This document shows, piece after piece, positions 36,097 through 47,973 of a stretch of DNA of 64,000 bases (position 1 is the stretch's first letter; each line of letters opens with the position of its first letter). The translations under genes were made by a program, and so were the position numbers. The notes below the pieces were generated by a model. That model had not been told where the DNA came from. It worked only from the letters and a program-made list of their open reading frames with translations, and did no database searches. Source of the stretch: Erythrobasidium yunnanense (taxonomy: Eukaryota > Basidiomycota > Cystobasidiomycetes > Erythrobasidiales > Erythrobasidiaceae); assembly GCA_001600175.1 (NCBI GenBank), contig BCJC01000005.1:786471-850470 (forward strand), written 5' to 3'.

Positions 36097-38302
36097 ATGG
36101 CTTCTCTGGAAGATGACTATCGCTTTGCGAAACCGCGGTCTACTTCGATCTCCGATGATGAGGAAGAAGAGCCTCTCTTCGGCAGCTCCAGCAGTAACTT
36201 AGGCGGTACCAACTCCTACAGCGAATATATACGAAGAAACCTATGCGGCGACTCTGTTGACAATGATGCCGATTATGGAAAGCCTTCGACTGCAAAAAGT
36301 GGTCCTCGTCCGAACGGCCACACGCAAGCTGGAGACGAAGATGAACCGCAAGAGTATAGCGAGCTGTATGCTATACTGAATCTCGACAAGGATGCAAGTA
36401 CGGAAGATGTCTTGCGAGCCTATAGAACGCTGGCCGTGGCTTTCCAGTGAGTACCCATGCGGTTCTATGATCGCACATCTGCTTATGCAGTGCTCAAGCA
36501 AGTCCAGATAAGCACAGAGATGAAACGCTGAAAGCGACTGCTCAGCATAGCTTCGAGCGAGTACAACGTGCCTACGAGAGTCAGTAAATCACCCGAGTCT
36601 AGGATGCCGACCCATATCTAACGCATCCATGCCTTATCAGTCCTTTCCGATACACACAAGCGAGCTGTATACGATCTTCTTGGGGAAGAAGGGTTGAAGG
36701 GCGATTGGCAGGTTGGCCCGAAGCTGAAAACACAGCAAGAGGTGGGCTTCGTGCCCGATGCTAGTGTCCATAGCCTGATGCTGACAGTCTTCCAGCTACA
36801 AGCAGAGTATGAGAAGCACCGATTGAAGCGCGCCCAAGCTGATATAGAGAACCTGATTCGCTCGCGGGTGCGTGTTCTTACCTTCCACAGCACCTCCTTC
36901 CTCGCTAATGATCAACGTGCAGACTGAAGCGACTGTCGCACTGGATGCATCGCCAGCCATCGACGCCTCGACAAACCTTCTTGATACTCTCCTCGCCATA
37001 CCGCAAGCCAATATCCGGCAGTTGTTTATGAAGGCTTCCACCGTTTCGGTTCTCACGCCTTCGACCCAGTTACTGTACTCTGGATCAATGCTTGCGAGAC
37101 GTGGAGCCGGTGGAGGCAATTTCAGTGTCACTGCAAAACATCAATATAGCCAGAAGCTTGGGTTAGAGGCAACAACTACGCTCATTGAGCCTCGGATAGT
37201 CAACGCCAAAGCGAACTATGCCTTCTCCGACTATACCTTTCTTACTTTCGATACTGCAATACGCACCCCTTATGCACCTCCGCCCTTCAATCTCACCTAT
37301 GGCACTCGAATCGCCGAGTCCCTCACTGGCTTCGTCAAGCTGTCATCTGGAACGTCCTATTCTTTCCTTATGCCATTCTCTCAAACGGCGCTATTTCCAG
37401 GCTCCCCTTCTACCCTAACGGCTGGCGTTGCAGGCTCCGGTTACTCCGTCGATGTCACAGCAAACCAGTTCTTGGAGACTCAGCTGAGCGGAAGCTACGG
37501 CAATGTACCCCTCTTGGGCTCTGGCAAGAATGGCTGGCGGTGTTCTGTCAATAGCGGCATCAACAGCTCTGGCAATGCTACTATAGGCGTTGGCACTGAG
37601 CGACGGATAACGGAGAACACTCATGTCGGGCTTGGAGTCAATGTCGCTATAGGTGGCGGTCCGCTCACTCTCCGCCTGCGCGTGTCTAGGCTTGGGCAGA
37701 GGCTCAGCGTGCCGATCATACTCAGCCGACAAGCTTCGCTAGGTATGATTTTTGGCAGCGTGATCATCCCTGGTGCAAGTATAGCTACCCTTCAATACTT
37801 CTACTTTACGCCCCGCAAGAGGTGGAAGGTGGCAGCAATGCTGCGAGAGTTGCGGGAAGAAATGAAGGAGGAAAACGCAGAGCGGCGGAAGGAAGCACTT
37901 GAAGCAATTGAGCTGCTTCGTGAGCAGACTGAGCGGAAGCGAGAGCAAGAGCGTGCTCGAGACGGGCTCGTCATTCTGTCTGCCATATATCGCGGCTCTG
38001 GCGAGTCAGTGGAAGAGTCTGAGAAACAAGCTTCGCAGCTGGACGTCACAGTACCGGTACAAGCGCTGGTGCTAGCTGTAGCTGCGCCTAGAGGCACGAC
38101 TCGAGGTGACAAGGACAGCACAAGCACGCTTACCATACCAGGTGGGCGAAGCAAGGCGCATCTGATGGGCTTTTACGATATTCTCGTAGGAAGCAGGAAA
38201 GAATTAGAGATCGAGTATCTGTTCAAAGGCAGAAGGCACAAGGTCGTCTTTCAAGACCGGCAAGCCGTGGCTATCCCGATGCGGAGCCATCTAATCGATT
38301 AG
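36097..38302 (+). CDS. DNAJC11-like J-domain protein
   Basis: Exons 36097-36446, 36503-36579, 36641-36741, 36796-36867, 36923-38302 (659 residues). The J-domain (ELYAILNLDKDASTEDVLRA then HPDKHRDE and ILSDTHKRAVYDLLG) is intact; the HPD codons are completed only by splicing at 36446/36503. A beta-rich middle follows (GTSYSFLMPFSQTALFPG), then a charged coiled coil (REEMKEENAERRKEALEAI) and a C-terminal DUF3395-like region. This order matches DNAJC11, a mitochondrial outer-membrane-associated factor linked to MICOS in animals. The 36742-36795 intron is 54 nt without an in-frame stop, so it could be retained without breaking the frame. Confidence 0.82.
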
Positions 38303-38421
38303 CATTGTTGTCTCAATCTATGCAAAAAGCAATTCTTGTTATGGCCGTCGTAAATACACAGGCGTCCATCTTGGCTATCATCTTGCTGGGCCTTTTAAGC
38401 TTCCAGCTAATGTCTCGACAC

Positions 38422-39814
<1,393 letters not shown>

Positions 39815-40050
39815 TCTTGATGTAGGCAAGGGTTGTAGGCGGAAGTCAAAGAGTGATACGTCAGAAAGTCGTATGTTCCCAGGTCAAGTTCAGACTTGGA
39901 CAGTATGCTGATTGCGCTATGCGTACATCATGCTACATGCTGTGTCTATGTACCTATATAGCGATGCGAATAAAGGCTATGCTGGCTCTTCGAGGCCGGC
40001 ATGGTGCCTAATGACACGTCAACGCCGAGCCTCCTAAGACGAAGCAAATA

Positions 40051-42552
40051 TTACGCTGCTCGCATCTCTAGGCTTCTTTGTCGCTGTGCTGAAAAGGTCT
40101 TCATGCTTGCGAGGATTTCGAGTGCCTGGCTTGTCCTGGTATTTTGCCCAGCTTTGTATAGCCGCACTCCAGCGACGTTGGTCGCCTTGAAGAGCCTCGA
40201 CCGATACTTGGTAGCTGCATCTGTCTCTCCTGCTATGCCTAAGCCTCGTATAATTGTTGTATAGGTGACGATGCCAGGTGTTGGCATCTCGAAAACGTCC
40301 AAGGGATGTTGCGTTGGAATTTCGTCCTGGTTCGTAATCCCATCCACAGGTTCTGCCCGGACTGCGTGAACGTCATTCTGCATCGCAATACCACTCGCCG
40401 ACTTTTCCGAGACAGCGGGGACATCTACTGAAGACTGCGTAAAAAAAGGCATTGGGGTTACTGTCTCCTGTGGCAGAGCCGTCTGCTCAGATCGTTGAGC
40501 TTTCTGAAGTCTGACCTGTCTCTCCATCCTGCTCAGAATGGCTTCGACCATGTCCAACCGGCCATATGTAGCATATCCACCTATCAGAGTGTCCCAGTTG
40601 TGTCGATTCGGCATAGAACCTCTATTCCGCATGTCGTGCATGATGTCGAATGCCATATCAGGTTCGCCGGCCTTCACAAGAGGCTGCAGGAAGGCATCGT
40701 AGCTGACTTGATCTGGTAAAGAAGATAAAGGAAGAGAGGCGCCCTTGACAGAATAGCAACACTCGACAAAGGACCGATATGTTGCTTTGACGTAAGCAGG
40801 GGTTTTATCCTGGATGAAAAGCGCTCGGATAGCCAGTGTTATGCCATGCGTCGACGGCCATAGTCTCTCCTTGGGCTGCGCTACGGCGATATCGTCTACC
40901 AAGTAAGGTGCAAGGCTGGCTCGTTCTGCGCCTTCCTTGACCTGGTCTGGCAGGCCTAGCGTCATGAAGGAGTCGACGAATATTCTCAATGCCAACTTGG
41001 CATTATATACCTTCCCACTTTCCACCAGCCTATACATCCTCGTGATGCGCCATAGACTCTGAAAGCGGGGTGTTTGCTGTTCCATCCATTGACCCAGGTC
41101 ACGCGCAATCTCAGGGCGTTTTGCAGCTACACAAGCGTCGATGAACTTTGCCAATTGCTCTGTTGCAGGTAAATTGCCTTCCTGCATTTCTATTCGAAGA
41201 CGGAGAGCGTCTAATTCCGATTCGGAGACTTGCAGGCTGTGGTTCAGAGCTTTGAACAAATAGGCCCCGTCGGAGTTGTTACATAGCTGTCTGAATGCGC
41301 TCAGCTCTTCTTTGGAAGGTAAGTCCCCCCTTGCAATCTCCCGTTTCAAGCGAAGATAGGCCAACTTCGGCCTGTCGTTGATGAGAGCCAGCTTTCGAGG
41401 AAGGGGTTGCGAAGACGCTATGACAGTATCTGCAACTCCTTCTGGGGGGTCTGTCGCGTCGTCTGCCAGCTCCAGTGACTTTGGCTGTGGCTGTGCGAGA
41501 CGCTCGACCGGATAATCCTGCCTCTGCAGCAGGTGCACTTCGTTCAAAAGTCTTGGGTGTACACCAGATCGAGAGAGCTCCTCCGCCAAGAGTTTATATG
41601 TGAACGGCTCGATTGGCACTGCGCTTGCTGCACCATCTTGCCTGTTTACAGAACCGCTAAGAACCAATCGGCGGACTTCATGCACCAGGTTCACAGCGTC
41701 CACATGTCGGGCTGCAAGGACTTGTGCGCGAATAATCGCGTTTCCAACGAAATGCAAATGCTGTTTCCTCTCTTTCGCTGCTTGTGTAAGGCGTCTTGCC
41801 GTATCTCGACTCCGCTGCGCGAATGCGAAACTGGAGAGGAAGGGTTGTAGGCGCTCATAGGTTGAGAAACGAGAGATATGAGCAAAGAAGTCGACAGGTA
41901 TCTTGACTGCAAAGCCTTTTCTTGCTGCGAGCATGGCGTATCGCGTAAGAATGTCGATGTCGCTTGGGAACAGGGTGACCAGCTTTCGCGATATGTGTCT
42001 GATCACCACGTTGTACCTCGAGTAGTGATGTCCAGAGCTAGGAGCGCTGATGAGGCTGCTCAGCGACGGAGCATGCTCCAGCCAAGCCAGCATATCGAGA
42101 ATCTCCTCCGGCGTCTGGAGCTTCCTGATCTCCGGCAACTTCATCACATAGGCATGCACTTGACTGCGCCTAGCGCGTGTATTTGCAGTAGATTCTGTCG
42201 GAGTAGCGGTGTTGCTCATATTGCTGCTCGCACTCGCGGTAACAGGAGAAGAATCGGAGACCGAGATTTTTGCATATTCATCTCCTTCCTCCTCCATAAA
42301 GTTTGCTTGTACTGCGCCCTTCTCGCCAGGGAAGTCAAAACCAGCTTCAGGACGGTCAAATTCGCGAGCCAACGCCGGATCAAAGCTTGAATTGTGACGA
42401 TACCGCGGCCATTGCAGCAGGAACAGAGTATCCAGGTTCTGTCTTGCGCAAGATGAAGCTCTCCAGGATCCAGCATGTATCGAAGAATATGAAGAAGTCG
42501 GGCGAGCCAGCAAGCTGAGCAGCTCGCGAGGAAGAAGCTGCAGAGCCGCCAT
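40051..42552 (-). CDS. Mitochondrial pentatricopeptide-type protein
   Basis: Intronless, 833 residues. The N-terminus is a plausible mitochondrial presequence (MAALQLLPRELLSLLARP). The rest is helical, with PPR-like units best seen near the C-terminus: VSYDAFLQPLVKAGEPDMAF, NWDTLIGGYATYGRLDMVEA and VTYTTIIRGLGIAGETDAAT. PPR proteins bind organellar RNA and act in processing, stability or translation. A low-complexity Ser/Thr segment lies near residues 100-130. The specific orthologue cannot be named. Its neighbour on the far side is the secreted-protein pair, with no obvious link. Confidence 0.8.
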   Translation of the reverse strand: MAALQLLPRELLSLLARPTSSYSSIHAGSWRASSCARQNLDTLFLLQWPRYRHNSSFDPALAREFDRPEAGFDFPGEKGAVQANFMEEEGDEYAKISVSDSSPVTASASSNMSNTATPTESTANTRARRSQVHAYVMKLPEIRKLQTPEEILDMLAWLEHAPSLSSLISAPSSGHHYSRYNVVIRHISRKLVTLFPSDIDILTRYAMLAARKGFAVKIPVDFFAHISRFSTYERLQPFLSSFAFAQRSRDTARRLTQAAKERKQHLHFVGNAIIRAQVLAARHVDAVNLVHEVRRLVLSGSVNRQDGAASAVPIEPFTYKLLAEELSRSGVHPRLLNEVHLLQRQDYPVERLAQPQPKSLELADDATDPPEGVADTVIASSQPLPRKLALINDRPKLAYLRLKREIARGDLPSKEELSAFRQLCNNSDGAYLFKALNHSLQVSESELDALRLRIEMQEGNLPATEQLAKFIDACVAAKRPEIARDLGQWMEQQTPRFQSLWRITRMYRLVESGKVYNAKLALRIFVDSFMTLGLPDQVKEGAERASLAPYLVDDIAVAQPKERLWPSTHGITLAIRALFIQDKTPAYVKATYRSFVECCYSVKGASLPLSSLPDQVSYDAFLQPLVKAGEPDMAFDIMHDMRNRGSMPNRHNWDTLIGGYATYGRLDMVEAILSRMERQVRLQKAQRSEQTALPQETVTPMPFFTQSSVDVPAVSEKSASGIAMQNDVHAVRAEPVDGITNQDEIPTQHPLDVFEMPTPGIVTYTTIIRGLGIAGETDAATKYRSRLFKATNVAGVRLYKAGQNTRTSQALEILASMKTFSAQRQRSLEMRAA

Positions 42553-42861
42553 TCAAAATCTGAAGAGCTATGTCAGCTTCAGATCATCATGTTCTGCATA
42601 GCAGCAACTACCGAATGGTTGGGACTCGCTACCTTCGACTAGTCTTTGCGTCTGAGCAAAAGAAGCGCTTCCCGGAACGCTCACGGAGACGAGCAAAGCG
42701 TTTGATTCTGGATCTAGGGTGATATTACCAGTATGAAAAGCAATTACAAAGGTGCCAGCAGAGGCGTACGAAAGATTGAAAGATGTCCATGAAAAGCCGA
42801 AACCCAAATCGCCTCTATACCCTCTATGGTCTGCTCAAGCAAATATCACTTCAATGAACGT
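42553..42861. other. Intergenic, PPR gene upstream region
   Basis: 309 bp between two minus-strand genes. An 79-residue frame crosses it (42568-42807) but has no recognisable content and lies where the PPR 5' UTR must be. Confidence 0.45.
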
Positions 42862-43544
42862 CTACTTTGCGTCTGATGTCTGAGAAGCGGTCTCCTCCGT
42901 CAAGACCTCTGGCCTGGTATTACGAATGTATCTCTCTTGGGCCGGTTTGTGTTCATCGCCAACATGCTCCATTCTGGTCTTCAGTCTCTGTAGCTTGGAG
43001 CGAGGGATCGGCAGTGCTGGATAAGCATCGAGAGCTGAGCGACTTCTCTTTCTGAAAGAAGCTCCAGCTGGAGCAACCGAATAGCAACTGTCGTCAGATG
43101 CGCCAATGTTGAGAATCCCGTCACTCTGCGTCCGGGAAGATCAGATTACGAACCGAATCGACATGCATCTAGCTGACTGACCTTGTCAAAAATGCAATGA
43201 TATCCGAAGTCATTGTACGAGTCCGGACAACTGGTCAGATCGTAATATCTGGAATAGATGCAGTGGAACTCCGAGCTGCTGTATGCTGTAACGCTGTGCA
43301 AAACGCCTCAGAGTATGTCTTTATGGCATCACGTCGATTGTGTACTAACGTAGAACAGAGAGGAAAGCCAATAGTTATCTGTTATGGCATGTCAGCTATA
43401 CTCACGGACGAGGAGACCAAATTCAGCTACCGTGTCTGGACAATGATACGCCAGCACGATGGGCGACTGCGCTGTGACTGTTTCCAGTCGGGACAGACCG
43501 AGCACAGCGGCAAGCAGCAGAGGGAGCCAGGAGATGACGCCCAT
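42862..43544 (-). CDS. Six-cysteine secreted protein, tandem copy A
   Basis: Exons 43431-43544, 43350-43378, 43182-43278, 42862-43125 (167 residues). A signal peptide (MGVISWLPLLLAAVLGLS) ends near TVTAQ. Mature region: AYHCP, LCST, FHCIY, SCPDS, YHCIFDK, GILNIGAS, CYSVAPAG, then a basic C-terminal part with LDAYPALPIPRSKLQRLK and MEHVGDE. It resembles small cysteine-containing secreted proteins common in agaricomycetes (paired CxY and GxL elements). The paralogue at 44135-44851 confirms every exon border except the last. Six cysteines are shared, suggesting three disulfides. Function unknown; an effector or surface role is conjecture. Confidence 0.72.
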
Positions 43545-44134
43545 CTTCGTGTGTGTTGCGAGTAGATTGAGGAGGTAGAGATGGTGCGTTGAGTCAGGTA
43601 GGTAACGAATGTAAGGTGCCGTGTGGGCGTGGGGTGCTAAGCTGATTATCGGTGTACAGAGTAAAAAGATGATTGAGATGAAGAAAGCCAAGAAGCGAAA
43701 ACGAAAGACGAGATCTCTATTTCACCGCTTCCAACGGCAAACCGGCTCCGACTGCTTGGAAGGGGCCCCCTGAATCCAGACGCGTGTCAGGTCAGGCAGC
43801 GCAAGAGCAGTCAACAAGAGGCGCAATCGACTTTCAACAGCTACAGCAACTGGAGATCCTTCTCGCCACTGCGGGAACTACAGCTTCCGGAGCCGCGATC
43901 TACTGGTCTCTGCCCTGACCTCAACTTTGACGAGCGAAGGGATCCGTAAAGCTTGCATGTACTCGAGACGAAGAGCAACCAGGTGTGTGATTACAGAGAT
44001 GATGTTTCCGGTAAAGGCATTACAAGGGAGCCAGCAAGGCGTACGGACAAAAGAATGCCCATCAACCTCAAGACCTAGCTGCCTTAGCAGGTCTTTCCTC
44101 CTCATCTCGAAGATGCGTCTTGCGACAGACAGGC
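43545..44134. other. Intergenic between tandem secreted paralogues
   Basis: 590 bp: promoter of copy A and 3' region of copy B. An open frame (44068-44436, minus) continues copy B past its proposed last intron and is the read-through alternative. Confidence 0.45.
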
Positions 44135-44851
44135 CTAGTCTCTCGATGACAGCTCAATAGCCCGTTCCTCTGGCAAAACCTGATCTGGCCTTTCCTTACG
44201 CATCTCCGCTGGCGCAAGATCCCATACGGCTGTTGCTTACGTATATGATCCTCCCTGCCACTGTTCAATCTGTACTCATCATCGACATGCTCCATTATAG
44301 TCTTGAGCTTTTGCAGCTTGGACCGTGGCACAGGCAGTGCAGGGTAAGCATCGAGACCTGAACGACGAGCTCTCGTCGAGGGAGGCCCGGCAGGAGCGGT
44401 GTCATAGCAGAGGCTGGTCGATGCGCCTGAATCCAAGATACCAGTTCTCTAGGGCACGTTTCAGGAGGTCAGCTATTAAGGACTCTGCGAGCTCGCGATC
44501 AGGGCGCCGTACTTTATCAAATATACATGAAAAGGGAGGTGCAGCACACCACGGAGCGTATGGATAATATGTGCAGCTGAATTTTAACGGACCGTAGGCC
44601 GTGTTCCTGTACACAGGGCCTGTTAGACTCGGCCTAGCGCCTGAATCAAGAGCCAAAGAACGCCAACGTGGAGCAGTTGTCAGTCCCCAAATCATCCTGT
44701 TACTCTTTGTAGCTTTTTCGAAGGCGTGCATACGGGGAGTACTTACCCTAGGTGGACAATGATACGCAGGAACAATGGCAGATTGTGCAGTAGCGCGCTG
44801 CCAGGTGAGCAGAAGGATTATCGATACTGGGAACCAGAAGGCGACAGCCAT
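44135..44851 (-). CDS. Six-cysteine secreted protein, tandem copy B
   Basis: Exons 44747-44851, 44668-44696, 44513-44606, 44241-44448, 44135-44208 (169 residues). Same plan as copy A: signal peptide (MAVAFWFPVSIILLLTW) ending ATAQ, AYHCP, NCST, FSCTYY, WCAA, FSCIFDK, GILDSGAS, CYDTAPAG, LDAYPALPVPRSKLQKLK, MEHVDDE. Exon 2 is 29 nt in both copies. The last intron (44209-44240) would be just 32 nt; splicing it gives RPDQVLPEERA, aligning with RPEVLTEETA of copy A, whereas reading on would give an unrelated basic tail ending at 44068. Sequence divergence between copies is high outside the motifs, so the duplication is not recent. Confidence 0.7.
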
Positions 44852-45514
44852 GTCTGTTTGGTCGGTGCTGACGAGCCTTGCGTAGTACGGTGCGTCAGAA
44901 CATGCGTATGATGGAGAGGAACTCTGAGTAGTCAGCTGACCGATGTCTGTGAACAGACGATTGTGAGAGCCAAGAAGCGAAGCACGAAGCGCAAACATTG
45001 TTTTCCGCTGATTTGATCTGGCCGCGTCCGCCAGTATCACTTTCCTTACTCAATACGACATTTCAGGCAGTAGAATACTGGTCGAATGCATCTTCGTACA
45101 TCGACAAGAAAAAGCAACGTGCTATGGAATCGAAACAATACCTGAAAAGCAGTCTGACGACACCGGTACCGGTAGAGGTGTTGCAGATGCGCCCGCCTAT
45201 AAGCATAAAGACGCTATCTGGACTGAAATACTGCCCTACATGCAGTTGAAAGAGCTCCTTTGTCCCTTACTCCTCCCGATGAATCTAGATAAAGCAAGCT
45301 GTCTTCTCTCAACCAGCCATAGAGCTAGAACGCTGTCACGCTGCGCACAGCAAGATGACTTAAAGTGAAGTAAACTCACTACCTTTGAATGCACGCTCCC
45401 TTCAATCGACATGCTGTGCCACCCTCCTGCACAGATCGCTCAACTGTCATTTGCGCTCGTCGCTGCTCCAATATACATCCGCAGAGGACTTGCTGCCATC
45501 GACCTTCACTAGAC
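44852..45514. other. Divergent intergenic region
   Basis: 663 bp between copy B (minus) and the coiled-coil gene (plus). Short open frames only; no motif can be supported. Confidence 0.45.
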
Positions 45515-46069
45515 ATGGCCTCTCGACGACCCCGCCTAACGGCTATGCGCTGGGGAAGCTCTTTACTCTCTGATGGATCGCTGGGTGCATTGAGACCTCA
45601 GTTCACAGACTCAATGTACTCCACTTCAAAGCGTCTATCCGGTGGTGGGTACCGATCGTCATCACCTCGGAGTTCCAGATATGGGATCTCTGACTACGGT
45701 AAATCAATCTGACCAAAGGCCCCCCTAGTTTCTAAGTCGCTTGTCTCAGGGTATGATACTAATCCAGGGAAAGAGATCTATAACGGAGCGCGACCTCGGC
45801 TATATGGGCGTACAAGCTCGGCGATGATACGAAACGACGTTGACCTGAAATTGACAAGAGAGAAGATCGATGAGCAACATAGAACCATAGATACACTCAA
45901 AGAGAAGCTTGAAAAGGAACAGCTTGAGCTGGAACAGCAATACCAAAAGCTCGATAGGGCAATCAAACGATGTCAAGAGGACGACGATACCAAGCACGCA
46001 AAGGAGATGCAACGCGAGAAGGACAGACGGTACAACGAGAGAAGCGGACTCGGCTATTCCAGGTGGTGA
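45515..46069 (+). CDS. Small coiled-coil protein, unknown
   Basis: Exons 45515-45698 and 45750-46069 (167 residues). The first half is Ser/Arg/Gly-rich (SGGGYRSSSPRSSRYG). The second half is a strong coiled coil with heptads of Leu and charged residues (KLTREKIDEQHRTIDTLKEK). It ends in RSGLGYSRW. The 51-nt intron has a CTGAC branch site and keeps frame. I do not recognise the family; the coding call rests on the coherent heptad pattern after splicing. Confidence 0.6.
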
Positions 46070-46215
46070 GGTCTTTCCAGGTACATCCCTAGCTCGGGCG
46101 GGCTCAAGGAGCACTTGTTCCGAGTAGTGCCCTATGAACGATGATGGAAGGCTTCTGTATGCAGAGATCGAAGAAAATTTGGACTAGCATAGGACAATCG
46201 CGTCGACCTGGGATC

Positions 46216-47331
46216 TTATCTGCGTCTGCTCTGACTGCGACTATGATGATGACTCCGACTCCGATCCTGCTCTTGTGTCTTTCCGACTAGCCGGCTAAGT
46301 ATATACCCTCCTTGACGCGCTATGATTGACTGATGATCTTCGCCTTCAATGATCTCCATCTCGGCGTCTGGGAGCAGCTTCGCAAACCTCTTTCCCGCCC
46401 GAGGCGGCGTGACGACATCATCGGAGGCGTAGAACATCTTGATCTTCCGCTTTGTAACCTTCTTCAGATCCAGCTGCCAATCGCTTGTGAGCAGGACGAC
46501 ATCTCGAATGATACCCCTAGGCTGTCGGTATGCAGCTCTTTTGGCTTCAAGGAACGTTCTCTTGACCTTCTTGTCTTTATACAGATCTTGACGAGCCTCA
46601 GTCAAGGTCTTGATCCACATGGACATGATCCGATCGAAACTTGCAGGGTTGTCACTTCTTGCTGCTTTGCCGAGCAGGAGATCGCCAGTAGGTGCCAGTA
46701 AGTCTGGCGCCGTTTTTACTATCTTGGCGACGCGCCGCTTGGATGCCGCCATCTCTTCTTTAGCGATATACCACGGCGGCAAGCCAGCTACAATGCACAT
46801 TCCCTTGAGCTGGCTTCGCGGTAGGATTGCAGATGTTGCCAGAGAGTATGCTGATCCATTCGAATAACCGAAGAGATAGACCTCTGGATTTCCAAAGTAA
46901 ACTTCGAGGAGCTCTTTGATGTTGTCAGCGAAATCAGCGATCTCTCTGTTCTTGACGTAGGTAGATAGGCCCATTCCGGGTCTGTCGAACGCCAATATAC
47001 GGATCTTCAATCGCTTAGCAGCTTCATTGAGATACGCTGCATCCAGGCGGGATCCAGGTGTTCCGTGAAAGAAGATGACTGTGTGCTTGTAACGCTTGAC
47101 GGCTCCGAACATTGCACATCCAATTTTTAGATCGCCATTAGACAGTCTTAACGTACGCTTCCAGTACTTCTGGCGATCGGGATGGAGGACGTCCTCGGCC
47201 GGCTCACTGCTAGACGTGGAGGCAGACGAGGAGGACGAGGTGGAGCTAGACGTGAGGTATCGAGTCGATCGACTGACTGAACGGCTAGTCGATAGGCTTG
47301 TCCTTCGATTGGCCGAACGACTATGTCTCAT
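46216..47331 (-). CDS. Alpha/beta hydrolase, tandem copy 1
   Basis: Intronless, 371 residues. A Ser-rich head (about residues 1-45) precedes an alpha/beta hydrolase core: oxyanion loop HGTPGSR (89-95), FDRPGMGLS, nucleophile elbow GYSNGS with Ser157, acid at Asp304 or Asp305 (ASDDVVTPP), and His333 (GEDHQS). The triad is complete. Residues 190-275 form a helical cap. The C-terminus is an Arg/Ser/His tail (SRSHHHSRSQSRRR). Such hydrolases include epoxide hydrolase-like and proline iminopeptidase-like enzymes; substrate cannot be told. No signal peptide is visible. A diverged tandem paralogue follows upstream on the same strand. Confidence 0.85.
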   Translation of the reverse strand: MRHSRSANRRTSLSTSRSVSRSTRYLTSSSTSSSSSASTSSSEPAEDVLHPDRQKYWKRTLRLSNGDLKIGCAMFGAVKRYKHTVIFFHGTPGSRLDAAYLNEAAKRLKIRILAFDRPGMGLSTYVKNREIADFADNIKELLEVYFGNPEVYLFGYSNGSAYSLATSAILPRSQLKGMCIVAGLPPWYIAKEEMAASKRRVAKIVKTAPDLLAPTGDLLLGKAARSDNPASFDRIMSMWIKTLTEARQDLYKDKKVKRTFLEAKRAAYRQPRGIIRDVVLLTSDWQLDLKKVTKRKIKMFYASDDVVTPPRAGKRFAKLLPDAEMEIIEGEDHQSIIARQGGYILSRLVGKTQEQDRSRSHHHSRSQSRRR

Positions 47332-47973
47332 AGTTCTGGGTGGGAGGTATGGGGGGTTTAGGCTGCAGATCTTGCCTATTCAATAGCAGAGCTGAACGCT
47401 ATGCTCATGCGAGCAAGCTCTATTCCTATCGAGCGACTCGCTGCAAAGCAAAGTCCTCCATCTTGTCGTTGTGTAGCCAGCAGCACCGCCTCAACCGTCG
47501 AGCTAATTTATACGTGCAGCAGTAAGGGAGACGCGATCGTGTTGCACGAGGTGTCACATGCGACCAGAGCCTGACATAGACGCGCAGGTCGTCGTATAAC
47601 CAATCTCTCCAAAGGTTTTTCGTGCATGATGCCATGAAGCCTTATGTTTTGCTCGTTCATCCATGGAAGCTGTCGATGATCAGCATTACAGCTCTCTAGA
47701 GAGATTCCTGAGGTTCCGTTGAACGAGTGCTGAGAGATTCTTTAACTTTGTAGAGGCTCCATATGGGGAAGATGGCAGAGAGCGGACCTTATTCGAGGAC
47801 CTGCGAAACAGACGTCAATGAGTAAGCTCTTCCTCTACACTCGTTATCCTTTGGCTCTCTGTAGAAGGCTTCTGTCAGCAGCTTGTGGATGAAGTCTGCA
47901 TGCAAAGCGCAAGTACCTGCGCAGAAATGGTTGTGGTGCATTACTACACGATGAAAGCCATGGTGCTCGAGGC
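47332..47973. other. Intergenic between tandem hydrolases
   Basis: 642 bp: promoter of copy 1 and 3' region of copy 2. No gene or structured element supported. Confidence 0.45.

Noticed and set aside
42568-42807. 79-residue minus-strand frame with a smooth hydrophobic pattern
   Set aside because: Lies in the PPR gene's upstream region; no family resemblance and no splice partner found.
44068-44436. Minus-strand frame extending copy B to 44068
   Set aside because: The spliced form aligns with the tandem paralogue's C-terminus; read-through gives an unrelated basic tail. Kept as an alternative in the findings.
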